Of a stretch of DNA of 64,000 nucleotides, positions 25,610 through 38,460 are shown piece by piece (the stretch's first letter is position 1; each line of letters starts with the position of its first letter). The notes under the pieces were generated by a model. It worked only from the letters and a program-made list of their open reading frames with translations, made no database searches and was not told the origin of the DNA. The translations under genes were made by a program, and so were the position numbers. Source of the DNA: Pithys albifrons albifrons (lineage: Eukaryota; Chordata; Aves; Passeriformes; Thamnophilidae); assembly GCF_047495875.1 (NCBI RefSeq), contig NC_092458.1:113075727-113139726 (forward strand), given 5' to 3'.

Positions 25610-27480
25610 AACAGAGGCCGAAACTGCCAACCTTGAACACATAATATACACATCATATAATAAACTACTGTCTGATTCCTGCAGAGATCAAGACAAGGAC
25701 TTTAAAGTGAGAATTTACACTCACCATACACACATATTTGACATTCTTTTTGGCACAGACAGTGCTATGAGAGCTGTTGCACCCCACGGCCATGCACCAT
25801 CCTGCATCCTCATCCTGACCACACTGAGCCCCAACATCTGTGTTGGGAAAGACCTGAATATTCCAGCCATGCCCAGTGCTGGGAGCACCTATTTCCCTTG
25901 GTGGCAGCTGATCCAAAAAGGCTGCTCCAAAGGGGATAGTCAGGGTCAAAGCTACCAGTCATACCCTCTCCCGTCTATCACTGACATATCACTGTGAACA
26001 CAGCACACAGAAAAAAGTCACTGACAAACAGTTCAACATTAGACATCAGACAAACTCTGGCAATGACAGGGGCTTGAAAACATCACCTGGGAGCTGGGAT
26101 TTAAGAGGGAAAATTGGGATTCACTTCCAAATGCAGCTGCTGAAGTGTATGATCCTTAACTCATCACTAAGCCCAGCTCGTCCAGGTGCCAGAGATTATG
26201 CACAGATGGGCTGGTATTGCTCTTTCTCCTTAGCAGTTTCATAAAGCTTAAGTGAGAAATTTCTTTAAACTCCTGTAAGAGATTTTTTATGACATAAAGC
26301 CACAAATGGCACAATCTGGTTCATGTTAAAAAGCATTGCTGACAGCTAATGAACCAGCCATTTTTATTCTCTGTAAATACTAAGACACAACTCTCAACTC
26401 ATACTCAATTAATAATATCTAATAAGCCAACTCTGTCAAATTATATTTGTTTTATTAGTATTATCTTGCTAGAGTTTATTACAGCGCTCCTTCAAACATT
26501 AAATCTCTAAGAGGAAGCTGTAAGCTTAATTAATTAATATTCTATTTTTAATTGCTTGCCTTTTTCATATTCCAAATGCACTGACGTAATTCCATTAGCC
26601 AAGGTCTTTTATTTCCCCCTGGAATTAATTTCAAGCAGAAGCTGCTTAACAACAGCCAGTGCAGCATGCTAAAACACTTGGGGAACAGAATTTTCTTTCA
26701 TCCCAACACTCAAATGTTATCCTGGTCCTAAGGCTAATAAACCCAGAGCCTGAACTTCTAAGAACAAATCCACACCAAATCAGATATTCCATCCCAGATT
26801 AGCATAAAATCATGCTGCAACTGGGGAAATTAAATAGATTTTCTTACCTTCAAGAACAACAAGTGCACGCAATGCAGCCTGTAATAAATAATATTCAATA
26901 TTTATAGTAATTGCTATAAAATTGGAATAATTCCAAAATAATTCTACAGTGGGGAAATGGGTAACACTTCAGAAGTGACCTTTTCTTTGCTATTATGTAT
27001 ACACTTCTTCATGTGCTTGATCACCAGGAAACCTTTAAATCCCATTATCATTAGAGAATGATGTAGCTTGAAGTAAGGTGAGGAGAAACATTTAAAGCAT
27101 TCTTGCATGCTAATCATCACCTCACTGAACCTGAGCAGATGATTTTTAGATATAATGGCTATGTTTTGTTCTAACAAAATCCTGCATTTCAATGACTGTC
27201 AGAGCAGTATCTGCTAACAACTTCTGGCTAAGTTTCCTTTTTTCCCATGCCACAAGTGTGACATGACCATTGTCAGGAAATTTTTTCACAGCAAAAAGAA
27301 ATCCAAAGGTGCAGCTCAGCCAGGGAAGATTAATTGCTGGAGATGGACTTGCATGTCTGGACTTGCAACTTCTCCTCTGACCCTCGGCAAAAATACTCCA
27401 ACACTGTGAAAGCTCCTGTTCTGGTGCTTTATCATCAGAAGTGTGAGGATATCTCCAAAAAAAATGACATTGTAGTTACA
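25610..27480. other. AT-rich intergenic stretch, nothing recognised
   Basis: Low-GC sequence with many short homopolymer runs. No exon, RNA gene or repeat could be supported on either strand. Confidence 0.4.
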
Positions 27481-27625
27481 GAATTACACAGAATCACAGA
27501 GTATTCTGAGTTGGGAGGGACCCCCAAGGGTCATCGAGTCCAACTCTTAAGTCAATGGCCCACACAGGGGATTGAACCCATGACCTTGGCATTATTACAG
27601 CCAAGTTTTAACCAGCTGAGCCAAT
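27481..27625 (-). mobile_element. tRNA-Ile-headed, CR1-tailed SINE, copy 4 (reverse)
   Basis: On the plus strand it reads as the reverse complement: the CR1 tail first (gagttgggagggaccccc), then gggattgaacccatgacctt, then the head ending ccagctgagcc. The outermost tRNA head is missing or diverged. Confidence 0.75.
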
Positions 27626-28782
27626 CTCTGCACCATCAGATCCTTCCCCAAGGAAGGCAAATTTGTGTCAAATAGTGCAACACCACACAGCAACCCAAAG
27701 CAGTGCCACGCACCCTCTCAGCTTCCACTTTTGCCTGTGGATGTGACAAACCAGATGAAGCCACAGCAGATGGCACAAGACACTTCTTATTGTGCCAAAG
27801 GAGCACATGTGAGGAAGCCACACTCCTGCAGGTCTCTGGAGAAGCCTCTCTGCCAGCTGAACTGTCACCTCAGAAAGTAAGTTTCTTTCTGGAGTTCACA
27901 GGATGTGATTTCCCAGCCTGACAGGCAGCCCATAAGTTAGGGGTGAAGTTTCCCTCTGCAGTTCATGCACTGCACCCAAGGCTGCAAATTACTGATTGAA
28001 CCTCTTTGCTGCCTCCTATTTTTCCACAAGTCACTACTTTAAAGGAAACTGCACACAGGGCAGAGCTGACACAAAGAATAAACAACAAAATGGATATAAC
28101 TTCTGGGAAGGAGGACAGGCTGTCTCCTGGCTTGTCAAGCCATGCCTTGGACCCCAATTCTGCAAGCAGAGTCAGAGAAGAACATGCATTCAAGAACCTT
28201 AAAAGGAAACAAATGTCAGCTGACTCACAGGGACTGTGTGAAATAATTACTTGCTGTTGTTTGCAGTTCTATGGAAATGAGAGTGAAATCTCAAAGGAAA
28301 CCATCTGAAAGACCTTAGACTACCTATAAATACATGTTGCCATACAATCAACAAGTCAAACATTTCTGTTACCAAATGTGCAAACCTTACTAGAGCCTCC
28401 ACAACTTTCATTCCTACCTCATTTGACCACAAAACACAGGTTTGTGGGTCATCTTTAATGCCTTATTTCAGTAAATATGAAGACTCTGAAAACCGCAGCA
28501 CTCTGAAAACAAACCACCTATGATCACACATTCATAAGAAAAGGGAGGAGGAAAACTGCAAACCAGCTTCTTTCAACACAAAAGCATCCAAATTAAATAT
28601 TAAAATAGCAGGAACCAAGCATAAAAAGCCAGCAAATACATGAAGTCTAAACCATGTGCAGTCCTGCAGCAACTCAGAGAGTTAATAGGGTGATTTAATG
28701 AAACCAGATAAATAGCTGTCAGATAAATGACTGTCAGTGCCATTGGCAAAAAATGTCATTGAGCTTCAAAAGATCATAGACT

Positions 28783-29252
28783 TGTAGAATCACAGAATCA
28801 ATTGAGTTGGAAAAGGCCTCTGAGATCATCAAGTCCAACCCTTGGTCCAACTCCAGTTCCTTTACCAGATCATGGCACTCAGTGCCACGGCCAAGCTCAG
28901 CTGAAAAACCTCCAGGGATGGGGAATCCACCCCCTCTCTGGGCAGCCCATTCCAATGCCTGAGCACTCTCTCTGCAAAGAATTTTTTTCTGATCTCCAAC
29001 TTAAATTTCCCCTGGCAGAGCTTGAGCCCGTGCCCCCTTGTCCTATTGCTGAGTGCCTGGGAGAAGAGACCAACCCCTACCTGGTCAGAACTTCCCTTCA
29101 GGGAGTTCTAGACAGTGCTGAGGTCACCTCTTAGCTTCCCCTTCTCCAGGCTAAACACCCCCAGCTCCCTCAGCCTCTCCCCACAGCACTTGTGCTCCAG
29201 TCCCTTCTCCAGCCTCGTTGCTCTTCTCTGGACCTGCTCCAGCAGGATCCAA
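28783..29252 (-). mobile_element. CR1 LINE 3' fragment (reverse)
   Basis: The 3' end is at low coordinates (gaatcacagaatcaattgag). The element runs through ccaatgcctgagcactctct and tccaggctaaacacccccag to a 5' truncation after ctctggacctgctccagcag. It is close in sequence to the copies at 32.3 and 51.9 kb. Confidence 0.9.
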
Positions 29253-31456
29253 AGGAAAGCAGGTACACCAATAATTAACATATTTTGCTGTAACAAAGAT
29301 GGACAGAGCACTGCCTCACATGTGCCTTCCCCAGAATCAATCCTTGCATGAGAGTCATTAAATGACCCCCACAAGCAGTGCAGGTGCCCCAAGGCATCCA
29401 CCCACCACCCAATCCCTTGCAGATATGCCAGGAGTGGTCCAGCTCCTCTTCCTTCCCAGGAGATATTCCCCATCCAGTACAAAAGAGGTAGCACATTTAT
29501 TAGGCAGCCAGTAAGTGGCTCCACACAGCCCAAAACAGCAGCAAGATTTGCTGAACAGAGGTATTCTGCATTTTAGCTGCAGCTTTACCCTGAGTTCAGA
29601 GTGGGAAGATGTTGACTTGCCCCACCAGACTCACTGGTCTTGTGAACATCAGTGTGCCCTTCCTTATCCACGTGCTATGAGGATGTGTGTGCATATGCAG
29701 GTGTGCACATAACTATGCATGTATTTATGTGCAGCTCCATTCCAGATTTTTGTTTTGTGCTTTGTCTTGCTTGGATCCTCAGACAGTCGTTGTAATTAGA
29801 GAAGGCTCAGGAGAAAACCAGCTGAATGGATCCAGCCTCCCTTTGAGAGGTTTTTCTGTGCAAAACCTTCCCAGAGTGCCAGCCTGCAGCAGCCTCATAA
29901 TCATTGTTAATCATTTCTTCCCAGCACCCACAGACCACTGGAGCCCCAATAATTTACCTTTGGGCAGATAAGGCACGTGAATGCAATTCCAGGTACACAG
30001 ATTCACTTGGAGCTTGTCAGCCCATCGGTTCCAATTGAAGAGAAGCTGCAGTGGGACCTGAGCTCCTGTGTTTTACTTTGCATAGCACAAATACCCTGAT
30101 AAGGCTGGCAAAATACATATTTAAACAAATAAACATGTTAATACAGTTCAGCTCCTGGATCAGCCATCACCTAAAATGAGGTAATTCAACAACAGACCGC
30201 CTGAGGGAAAAAGTGGGGAAAGACTGACCCCTTCAGTACACAAATGTCTTATTCCCCAGATGTCTGAGAGCAAAATACAGCTTTCTTATTAGCACACCCC
30301 GAGAACAAATTTATGTAGATTTAAAAATTTATGTAATTTTAAAAATTAACAAAGCAGAGTTAAAGCTATAAAAAACAAATTGCAAGTTGTCTCTGGTGAA
30401 AAACAAGCTTTCAAATACAGACAATAAGCACCTCGTTAATGCTTCTCCTTCAAATTCTTCCACAACTGTACAAGATGCTTCATTTTACCCATTCTGGTTG
30501 GCTTCCCAGTGCAGTTAATGCCTGATGTCTCTCCAGGCACAGGATTGCATCAGCACCACCTGGTTACTTCCCAGAAAGCTGGTAGAAAAATGAATGTATA
30601 CTGGTCACTTCCTTCTGCCAAATTTCTGCTGCCCCATATGACCTTTTTGTGTGTTTTTTCTAAAGCCTTAATCAGTGCTCTGACACAGACTCTGCATTCC
30701 AAGGGAAAATGATCTCCTAATTGACTTTGTTTAACACAAATAGAAGGGAATGACACGACTGACTCACAAATCACCAAGTGCGATGTGGAAACGTATCTGG
30801 GTATTACAAACACACTGGTAGACAACAACAAGCTTCATCAATGCCAGACTCAAAGCACTGCTGCAGGCTGTGATCTATGATGTTTGCCTTTTTCTTGAGT
30901 GTTTCATCCATGATGCTTAAACAAGCCTTTTTTCCTCCCGCAGGGAAGTGTCAGTTAAGTCAGGGAGACTGCATTGTACTTCAGGCAGACTAAACACCTC
31001 AGTGGAAAACGTGAGCAACAACCTACAGTGTTTCACTGCAAAACTTGCACATTTTAAGGGCACTTCCCCTTATATATGTTGAGTTGTTCCACTAGAACCC
31101 TAAGGTTGAATTCTGAACTTAAACAAAAGTGAAAAATCAGTAGGTAATTTTGCTTGCAGCTACAGAAAACTTGGGAGAATAAGATGTTTACTAGAATGGT
31201 CATGTTCAGATATTTACAAATATAACACTAGGAAAAAACCCTGTAAAACTGTGAAGAAAATTACAATGTAGGCTAGAACATAGAGAGCACTGATGCTGCA
31301 GCTGTATGATTGCAAAGTGGTGGGGACAACCTTAGGGCAAAGCACTCAGGGCACAGGAAAGCTTGACTTGGAAGTGTCTCTCAGAGAAAGCATCACTCAG
31401 GGCTTGCCTTTCTTATGGGCAGGCATTTACCTTTAGGTGAATCCTTAGTGTGAGTT
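29253..31456. other. Intergenic stretch, nothing recognised
   Basis: No exon or RNA gene could be supported. The minus-strand open frame covering 29108-29533 is partly the adjoining CR1 read through. Confidence 0.35.
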
Positions 31457-31840
31457 AGTATGGCCATCCTTCCAATGCCTGACCGCACTTTCAATGAAGA
31501 AATTTGTCCTAATATCCAATCTAAACCTCCTTGGCACGACTTCAGGACATTTCCTCTTGTACCATCACTTGTTATTTGGGAGAAGAACTCAACCCCTACC
31601 TGGCTAGAACCTCCTTCCAGGTAGAAAGCAATAGGGACATCCCTGAGCCTCCTTTTCCTCAGATCAAACACCCCCAGCTCCCTCAGTTTCTTCTCATAAC
31701 TCTTGTGCTCCAGACCCTTCTCCAGCTCCCTTCCCTTCTCTGGACACAGTCCAGCCCCTCAATGTCTTTCCTAGAGTGAGGGGCCCAGAACTGGACACAG
31801 GATTTGAGGTGTTGAGCACAGGGGGAACAATCACAGCCCG
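31457..31840 (-). mobile_element. CR1 LINE fragment (reverse), older subfamily
   Basis: The segment has the CR1 landmarks ccttccaatgcctgaccgca, caaacacccccagctccctc and ggggcccagaactggacaca, but is more diverged than its neighbours. From about 31840 to 32150 it passes into C-rich sequence where I can no longer follow the match. Confidence 0.75.
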
Positions 31841-32295
31841 GGTCCTGTTCCCACAAAATGCAAGAGATGCTCTGCCCTCTCCCCTGTTGCTCCTTGAAGC
31901 CTCACACTTGCAGCAGCCCACACACTCCCCACAGCCACATTCCCTCACCCAGCAGCCCCTTCCCACAACAAGCCTCTCTGCACTGCTTCTTCTCTGCATC
32001 ACCCCCTTTCCTTCCAGATCTTTCCCACCCTTCTCCACACCTCAGCCCCAACAACCACCTTGGCCCTGAGGCACAGGGATGCCCCTGGACCAACTCCCTC
32101 TCTCAGGCACACACTAAAATACTCCTCCAGTCTCCTTTTCCTGTGGTATGAGGAAATGGGCTTCATAGGAAAGCAAAAAGATTTAGACTACTTAACCAGC
32201 AAACTGCTTAAATCTTACTCTTCTTCTAAAGTTGTGACAAAATGGAGCATCTGTTGAAAGAACCGCTCAATGCCTTCCCTGTTGCTTCACAGGGT

Positions 32296-32775
32296 TTCAT
32301 AGAATCATAGAATCGATTGGGTTGGGAAAAGACCTCCGAGATCATCAAGTTCAACCCTTGGTCCAACTCCAGTCCCTTTACCAGATCATGGCACTCAGGG
32401 CCACGGCCAAGCTCAGTTGAAAAACCTCCAGGGATGGGGAATCCACCCCCTCTCTGGGCAGCCCATTCCAATGCCTGAGCACTCTCTCTGCAAAGAATTT
32501 TTTTCTGCTCTCCAACTTCAATTTCCCCTGGCAGAGCTTGAGCCTGTGCCCCCTTGTCCTATTGCTGAGTGCCTGGGAGAAGAGACCAACCCCCACCTGG
32601 CCAGAACTTCCCTTCAGGCAGTTCTAGACAGTGATGAGGTCACCTCTGAGCCTCCTCTTCTCCAGGCTAAACACCCCCAGCTCCCTCAGCCTCTCCCCAT
32701 AGGACTTGTGCTCCAGTCCCTTCACCAGCCTTGTTGCTCTTCTCTGGACCAGCTTTCTCCAGCTTTCAGCCCTCA
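32296..32775 (-). mobile_element. CR1 LINE 3' fragment (reverse)
   Basis: It begins with the terminal octamer repeat (catagaatcatagaatcg), followed by ggttgggaaaagacctccga and the same internal blocks as the copy at 28.8 kb. It is 5'-truncated near gaccagctttctccagcttt. Confidence 0.9.
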
Positions 32776-34077
32776 CCTGGTTCTGTAAGAGCATGGCCAA
32801 ACCCATAAATCCAGATCACGGGTAATTAGGCAATCAGCAGCGGAGACAAGGGAGTCATTCCTGCAACTGGCAAATTTTACTGGGGATATAAACACAACCT
32901 CCATTGACAAGCTCACAGCAGGCTCTTGGCCAGGAGCCTTGGGGCTGATAAATTCACACAGGTGTTTTCACTTGTTCTTTTTTCTAGTCTTCTCTTGAAA
33001 ACTTTTCTCCAGTTGCTCAATGCTGGGAATGCCTCTGCTTACTCACTGATGGATTCTCCTCCTCCAGCTGTTACACTTCTTTATCTCTACATGGGGTTTT
33101 TTTTACTTCTATTTTACTTAGGGAGTCTTAAAAATCACACAATGACATCTGCTCTTCGTTCTGGGTGAGGGAAGGGTCTGTCACAGGTTCCTTACAATAA
33201 CCTTCACAATGTCAGCTGCAGACTGATGGTCTACAAGTGTGTACTTAGGCAAACCCCCAATGATTGCTGTGCTGTTTTACAGGGGAGGTTAAACATCAAA
33301 TAAAGCAAATCTCCTCAACCACACGTTACTTGCCAAAGTGGTGAATCAGGTGTACAAATATAACTTTGATTTTGCCTTTCATATATTTCATAATTGGCCA
33401 AATTTCGTAATTGGCCAAGCACATTGAGGTTGTTTTCTGTAAAAAGGGACCATGTATCCTCATTTGTAAACAAACCAGCACACTAAAAATAGCAGATCCA
33501 TGAATGTGCACACATTTTTATTTTTCTGTATTTGGAAAATCTGAAATTTATTCAGTATGGGTAAGACTGAATCAAACTTAGCAGAAAGTTTGTGGCAACA
33601 AAGGGTTGGTTGCCCTGATCAGGTGTTTGTAGTAGCTTTGATGGCCATTTTAGTTCCAGGTGGTCATAGGTGTCCTTGAGTGTCCTGACAGACAGAATTT
33701 CTTTCTGCATGCATTTTTAAGGCTGCTGGCAGATAGGATTCAATGCAAGAAGCTCAAAGCAGCACTTATTACCCAGCCAGAATATGAATGCCTTAAGCTG
33801 GGATCCTCTCAGAGTATTGGCACACATTGTAGTCTGAAGAATGTGTATCTCCTTGTAACACAATGGAGTTGCCCTGAGCTATTAAAAAATGGAACATGAC
33901 ACAGTGATGCAGCCAAGCTTTTGGCAGTTCCCTTGTTTGCCTGTTTTTTCCACAAGCGCATGCCAAGATTGAGGCACTGATACAGCAACTGCTTCCTTTG
34001 CAATTTTTCAATCAATCTGGTGTTCCTCTGCTGCCTGTCATTTTTGTCCCTTGAAATGCAAATGTGGAGATACTTAG

Positions 34078-34175
34078 AACTGGACATGGCCCTCAGCAAG
34101 CTGCTCTGGCTGACCCTGCTGGAGCAGGGGGATCTCCAGGGTGCCCCCCAACCTCAGCCACTCTGTGATTCCATA
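34078..34175 (+). mobile_element. CR1 LINE 3' tail relic
   Basis: The segment gctgaccctgctggagcagg, then ggatctccagggtgcccccc, then cactctgtgattcc matches the last ~100 bases of CR1. Confidence 0.65.
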
Positions 34176-35347
34176 ATTCCCATATCAGAAACCACTGGGG
34201 GAGGTGGGAGCTTTAATCCTTCACATCTAAACCAAAGGCTGTCATTATCTCCTTGGAAAGCACTTCACTTTCTGCAGTGTTAACAAGCAATCTTACGTAG
34301 GCAATGGAAAACTGCATGTGTTGATGGAGCTGAAATACTGGGAATAGTTCCCTGTCAAATGGGCTTGAAGAAGAGTAAGACAGCAAACTGTTCTTACTTA
34401 TTTCTCTTTTAGCAGCTCTTCAGAGTGTTGGTGTTCTCTGCATGTAAGTGATTGATATATCCCTCCACACCAAAAGTTCTCTCACTGCAGGAGAAAATGG
34501 CTGATCAATACCAAAGTTTAAGAAACAATCTGCAGTGGGTAGCCACAATCCTTCAAATGTCTTCATTAAACTTACTTTCTTCTGCACAGATGGCAGTTTT
34601 ACTCAGGGTAAATGAATTGCTATAAAGGCTGTTGGGTAGGTATGGCATTCCTTTCAGGGCTACAATACCAAGAAAACTGTAAAGGTTAAGACTAGCTAGA
34701 GCTTACTGCAAATTGGAAAAACAGTTTAGTACTTTCCCTTATCTACTGTCCTTCTCATCAGGGTTTTTTCATTGCTTTTCTCCAACAAGCTCTTCATTCA
34801 CCACAGGGGTTTGGTCATTTCAATTATTTTAAGTATCGTGGACTTTTTAAAGACAAAATACTTCTAAACACTAAAAGCACAGAGCCTGTTAAAAGTGATA
34901 TATTGCCCTTATCGAAAAAAACAAACCAGAAAGGTGACTTCTAAATCACTTCAGCTGAAGTTCAAAGTCATCAAACACTGAAATTGCTCTGATGCAGTAA
35001 AAAATGGAGCCAAGGTTTGACATTGTGGTGTTTCTGAACTATTCCAGATGCATTGAAATGCAAGAGCTTTTTCGATAGCACCTGTCTAGACTTGGGCAGT
35101 TGTATTTTAATAGTGATCTAGGAAATGCTGGTTTGCCATTTGTATCAACCTGGAGACACTTTGCTTATTTCCCTTTTCCTTGAAATACAGTCACATTGTC
35201 CATTTCATGCACTTTATTGCTTTATGCATTTTCAAGACAGCCAAATCTTTTAATGAAGATTTCTCCCAAATTACCAACTTTTAATTATTGAACTGGCTGC
35301 AGAATGCAGACTGTGTGATAACTCATAATTGCCCATATCTGTGCCAC

Positions 35348-35535
35348 AAAAATCACAGAAATGTTGATTGGAAGAGACCTCTGGAATCCAACCTCTTGCT
35401 CAAAGCAGAACTATCACCAGCACCAGATCAGGGCAGGCAGGGCTTTGTGTGGCCACATTTCAGAAACCTCCAGTGATGGAGATCCAGCAACCAGGCAGTC
35501 TTTTGGTTCATTCTTTTGCACACATTTATCCTCTG
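35348..35535 (-). mobile_element. CR1 LINE relic (reverse), diverged
   Basis: The segment aatcacagaaatgttgattg, then gagacctctggaatccaacc, then a stretch on gaccagatcagggcaggcag resembles the 3' region of an older CR1 type in reverse orientation. Confidence 0.55.
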
Positions 35536-37721
35536 ACTGTGAACACAGTGATCTTAAACCCTCCACACTTGTAATGGAATGTGCTGTATGGCACAAGCAC
35601 GACGCAGCACTGTGCCTGTCACTTGAACTGTTTTGTAAATTGAAGGGGCTGTGTTTTCCCTTTCATTCTATTTCAGTATTCCCATCTTATTTTGTTGACG
35701 ACCATTTCTCCATCTGTACACAGCCTGTGAAATTACAGACTGCGAGTCTAATGAGCCTGTATCAGCCATCAGTTCCCCAACAGAAAAAGTCTTTAATGCA
35801 AAATTGATGTTTTAACCTTAACAAACAAAGCCTCAGCATAACAACACTGAACGCTGTTCATTTGTCTTTTACTACAATTGCCATGCAGTTCAGGGGATAC
35901 AGTGACTAAGGTTTGTGACTAATTCAGATCCTTTGTGCCCTGCTAACAATAGCTTGACGTGAAAAGGGAATCTGGAGGCTTTCTCAGTATTTTTCACTTT
36001 GTTAGCAGGGAAGATTTTCAGATTCCTGGACGACAGCTCCTTCCTTTGCTTTGGGTCCTTGTCTCATGGCCAGCCTGTTTTGCACCACTGCTAAGCACAC
36101 ACCACATATCTGGGTGTTTAACCTCCTAGAAAGGCTGGGTAATTTTATGTATTATCACCTAGGAACAAGGGGTGGCTTGAAAAAAGCATTGCCCATAAAG
36201 GCAGTGCATTTATCTGTTGGGATACAGGGGCCAAGGTGAAAAGCAACATATTTTTCGTGGCCTCTTGAAGTCTTTCTGAATCTCCTGCCTGCGGCCACAG
36301 GGTGGCTTCCTTTGTCTTCAAACCCACTCCGGCTCCTCTGGTAAGGCAGCAGGGAAACCCGAGTGTCACCAAACACTCAGGTCACCGCGGCAAGAAAAGC
36401 TGAGGTCTCACAGATGGCTGGGACACTGCTGGAGGCCAGTGCTGAGGTGGGAGAACTGAAGTGGAATTTTATGGTGCAATTACTGGTGAGCAGTGATGGC
36501 GTGAGGACTGCCCTAAAGCACAGAGCCAGGAACTGCTTGGAGAGAGGGCTGGCTGGTGCATCCCACTGTAACAGCTCTGTTCCAGTGCCCTCATGGCATG
36601 GGCTTAAGTTCAGACCTGCAAAGGCCTAGGCTAACCCTTTCCTGTGTCACCTGCTGTGTAGGGAGAACCCTCCAACATCACTGAGGGAAGAACTCAAGCA
36701 CACACCCAAGCTCTCACATTTCCCACCACACATTTATGTACCTTTTCCCCTTCAGGTATGAGGCATCTGTGTTGTAAAACCACTTGTACATTTCATTCCA
36801 CTGGGGGAAACTCCAAATAAAGCAAGTAATTCCAGAACAGTGACTTCCAATCTCTTCGCCCACTTTCCATGGCACAGTATCCTCAGAGGGAGCTGCTGAG
36901 AGCTTTTGTGTGTCCTGTTTTCCACCACTGACAAGTACGACACACCCCATTTCAGCTGCTTCCCCTCTGCCTGATAATGTGATGTCACAGCACTTAGGTG
37001 TTTGTTTAAGCTCAGCTGGAAAACAAGGTCCTTGCTCAACCTCCCTCCCTCATCCCCCACCCTGCTGGAAGGGGGAGAATCAAAACTTGTAGGTTAAGGA
37101 TGGTTTAATAACTGAAAACAAATTAAAATACAGTAATAATGGTAAATGATAATAAAAAGGGAAAGGAAAAAAATCCAAACAAGTGATGCACAATAGTCAT
37201 TCACCACTTGTTGATCGATGCCAGACCACCTTCTGGGTAACTCACCCCTGTTTATATACTGGGCATGCTGTTCTATGGTGTGGAATATCCCTTTGGCCAG
37301 TTTGGGTCCCTCAGTTTTCTTTTGTGCACCTCCTCACTGTCAGAGAACGAGACATGACAAATGAAAAAAAAATCCTTGACTTAGGATAAACCACGACTTG
37401 GTAAAAGCCAAGAACACCAGTGCATTGACAACATTATTTCTCATTCTGAATCCAAAACTGTGCCAGTTACTGAGAAGAAATTACTCACATCTCAGCCAAA
37501 TCAATGACCATGTGCAGTGTTATTATTAACGTGTTTTTTTCTTCCCATTTTTTTCAGTGACAAAACCAATGTCAGATGGTTAAGTATCCCTATACAAACA
37601 AACTGAAAGCCTTCTTTGATATAATCAGGCTGTAAAAGTTTAAGAGGTTTAGAAAGATGTTTAAACTGTGACAAGTAGAGAATATGGTAAAAAGAAAGAA
37701 CACAATTCAGGTTGGACTTAC

Positions 37722-38066
37722 AAATACATATGCATAAAGTATTTGAGAAACATCATGTTTTGTGACGTTTTTGGGGGAGTCAATGGCTATGCGTTCCACA
37801 TAAAATTTAAATGTTTCAGCTGGTAATGTTACCTCATGAAGGGAAACATGGAACAGCCCAAGTATGGGCCACGAACCCACAGCGCTGCACCAAACCCTGG
37901 CGATGGGCGAGGCCCTTTGGCCAACACCCTGCGGAGAGGTTTTGGGCTTTAGGCCGTTTAAGAGGGGCTGCTGCGAAGGCGAGCAGCGCATCCCTCCTGC
38001 CGCCGGTCCCGGTGCGGGGGGAGCGGCTCCCGCACGGCGCGGGCTGCGGGGATGGGTGGTTACCAC
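37722..38066 (-). other. Candidate first exon on the minus side of the CpG island
   Basis: A minus-strand open frame starts with ATG at 38066-38064 inside the CpG-rich zone. It ends at a strong donor (TTT followed by gtaagt at 37721-37716). The last ~35 codons (for example ETFKFYVERIAIDSPK) have an ordinary protein-like composition. No downstream exon or family match was found, so this may be a non-coding first exon or chance. Confidence 0.25.
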
Positions 38067-38460
38067 GGGGCTGGCAGGGTGGCAATACCGGGGATGCCAG
38101 AGGGTATCCCAGGGCTGCAGGGGGTATCCAGGGCGGTTGAACCCGCTCGCCGCCCCGCCCAGGAAGCGCCCTTTGCCCGCGGATGGGGAAGCCGGGATGC
38201 CGGGATGCGGGAGGCTGGGCGGGAACGGCGCTCGCAGGTAGGACCGGCTTTACATCCCTGTAAACGCCGAGCCTTTGTGTGCCGGCCCTGCGGAGCCGGA
38301 GAGGAGGGGACAGGACACAACTCGGGGAGGACCAGCGTGTCCCTTTTGCTGCCATCCCTGTGTGCCTGCATCCCTCAGCGATGATGTCGCGTCCCCACTT
38401 ACCACCTGCCTTTCCCCAGCTCCCGCCTTTGCACCCCCTGCCCCTGCTCCGTGGAGATTC
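37900..38460. promoter_or_regulatory. CpG island, probable promoter
   Basis: GC content and CpG density rise sharply here compared with the AT-rich flanks: repeated ccg, gcg and cgc words, densest at about 37960-38330. A plus-strand donor (gctcgcag followed by gtagga) at 38238 and a minus-strand donor at 37721 bracket it, which suggests a two-way promoter. The plus transcript probably feeds the zinc-finger locus at 41 kb; that link is inference. Confidence 0.55.
38000..38237 (+). other. Candidate non-coding first exon of the zinc-finger locus
   Basis: The CpG-rich stretch ends in a consensus donor CAG-gtagga. The transcription start is unknown. The next good plus-strand acceptor that precedes plausible coding sequence is at 41013. 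Confidence 0.3.

Larger units (their letters stand above)
32776..37700. other. Intergenic stretch with two small CR1 relics
   Basis: Apart from CR1 pieces at about 34.1 and 35.4 kb, I recognise no exon, RNA gene or repeat in these 4.9 kb. Open frames are short and carry no recognisable motif. Confidence 0.35.
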
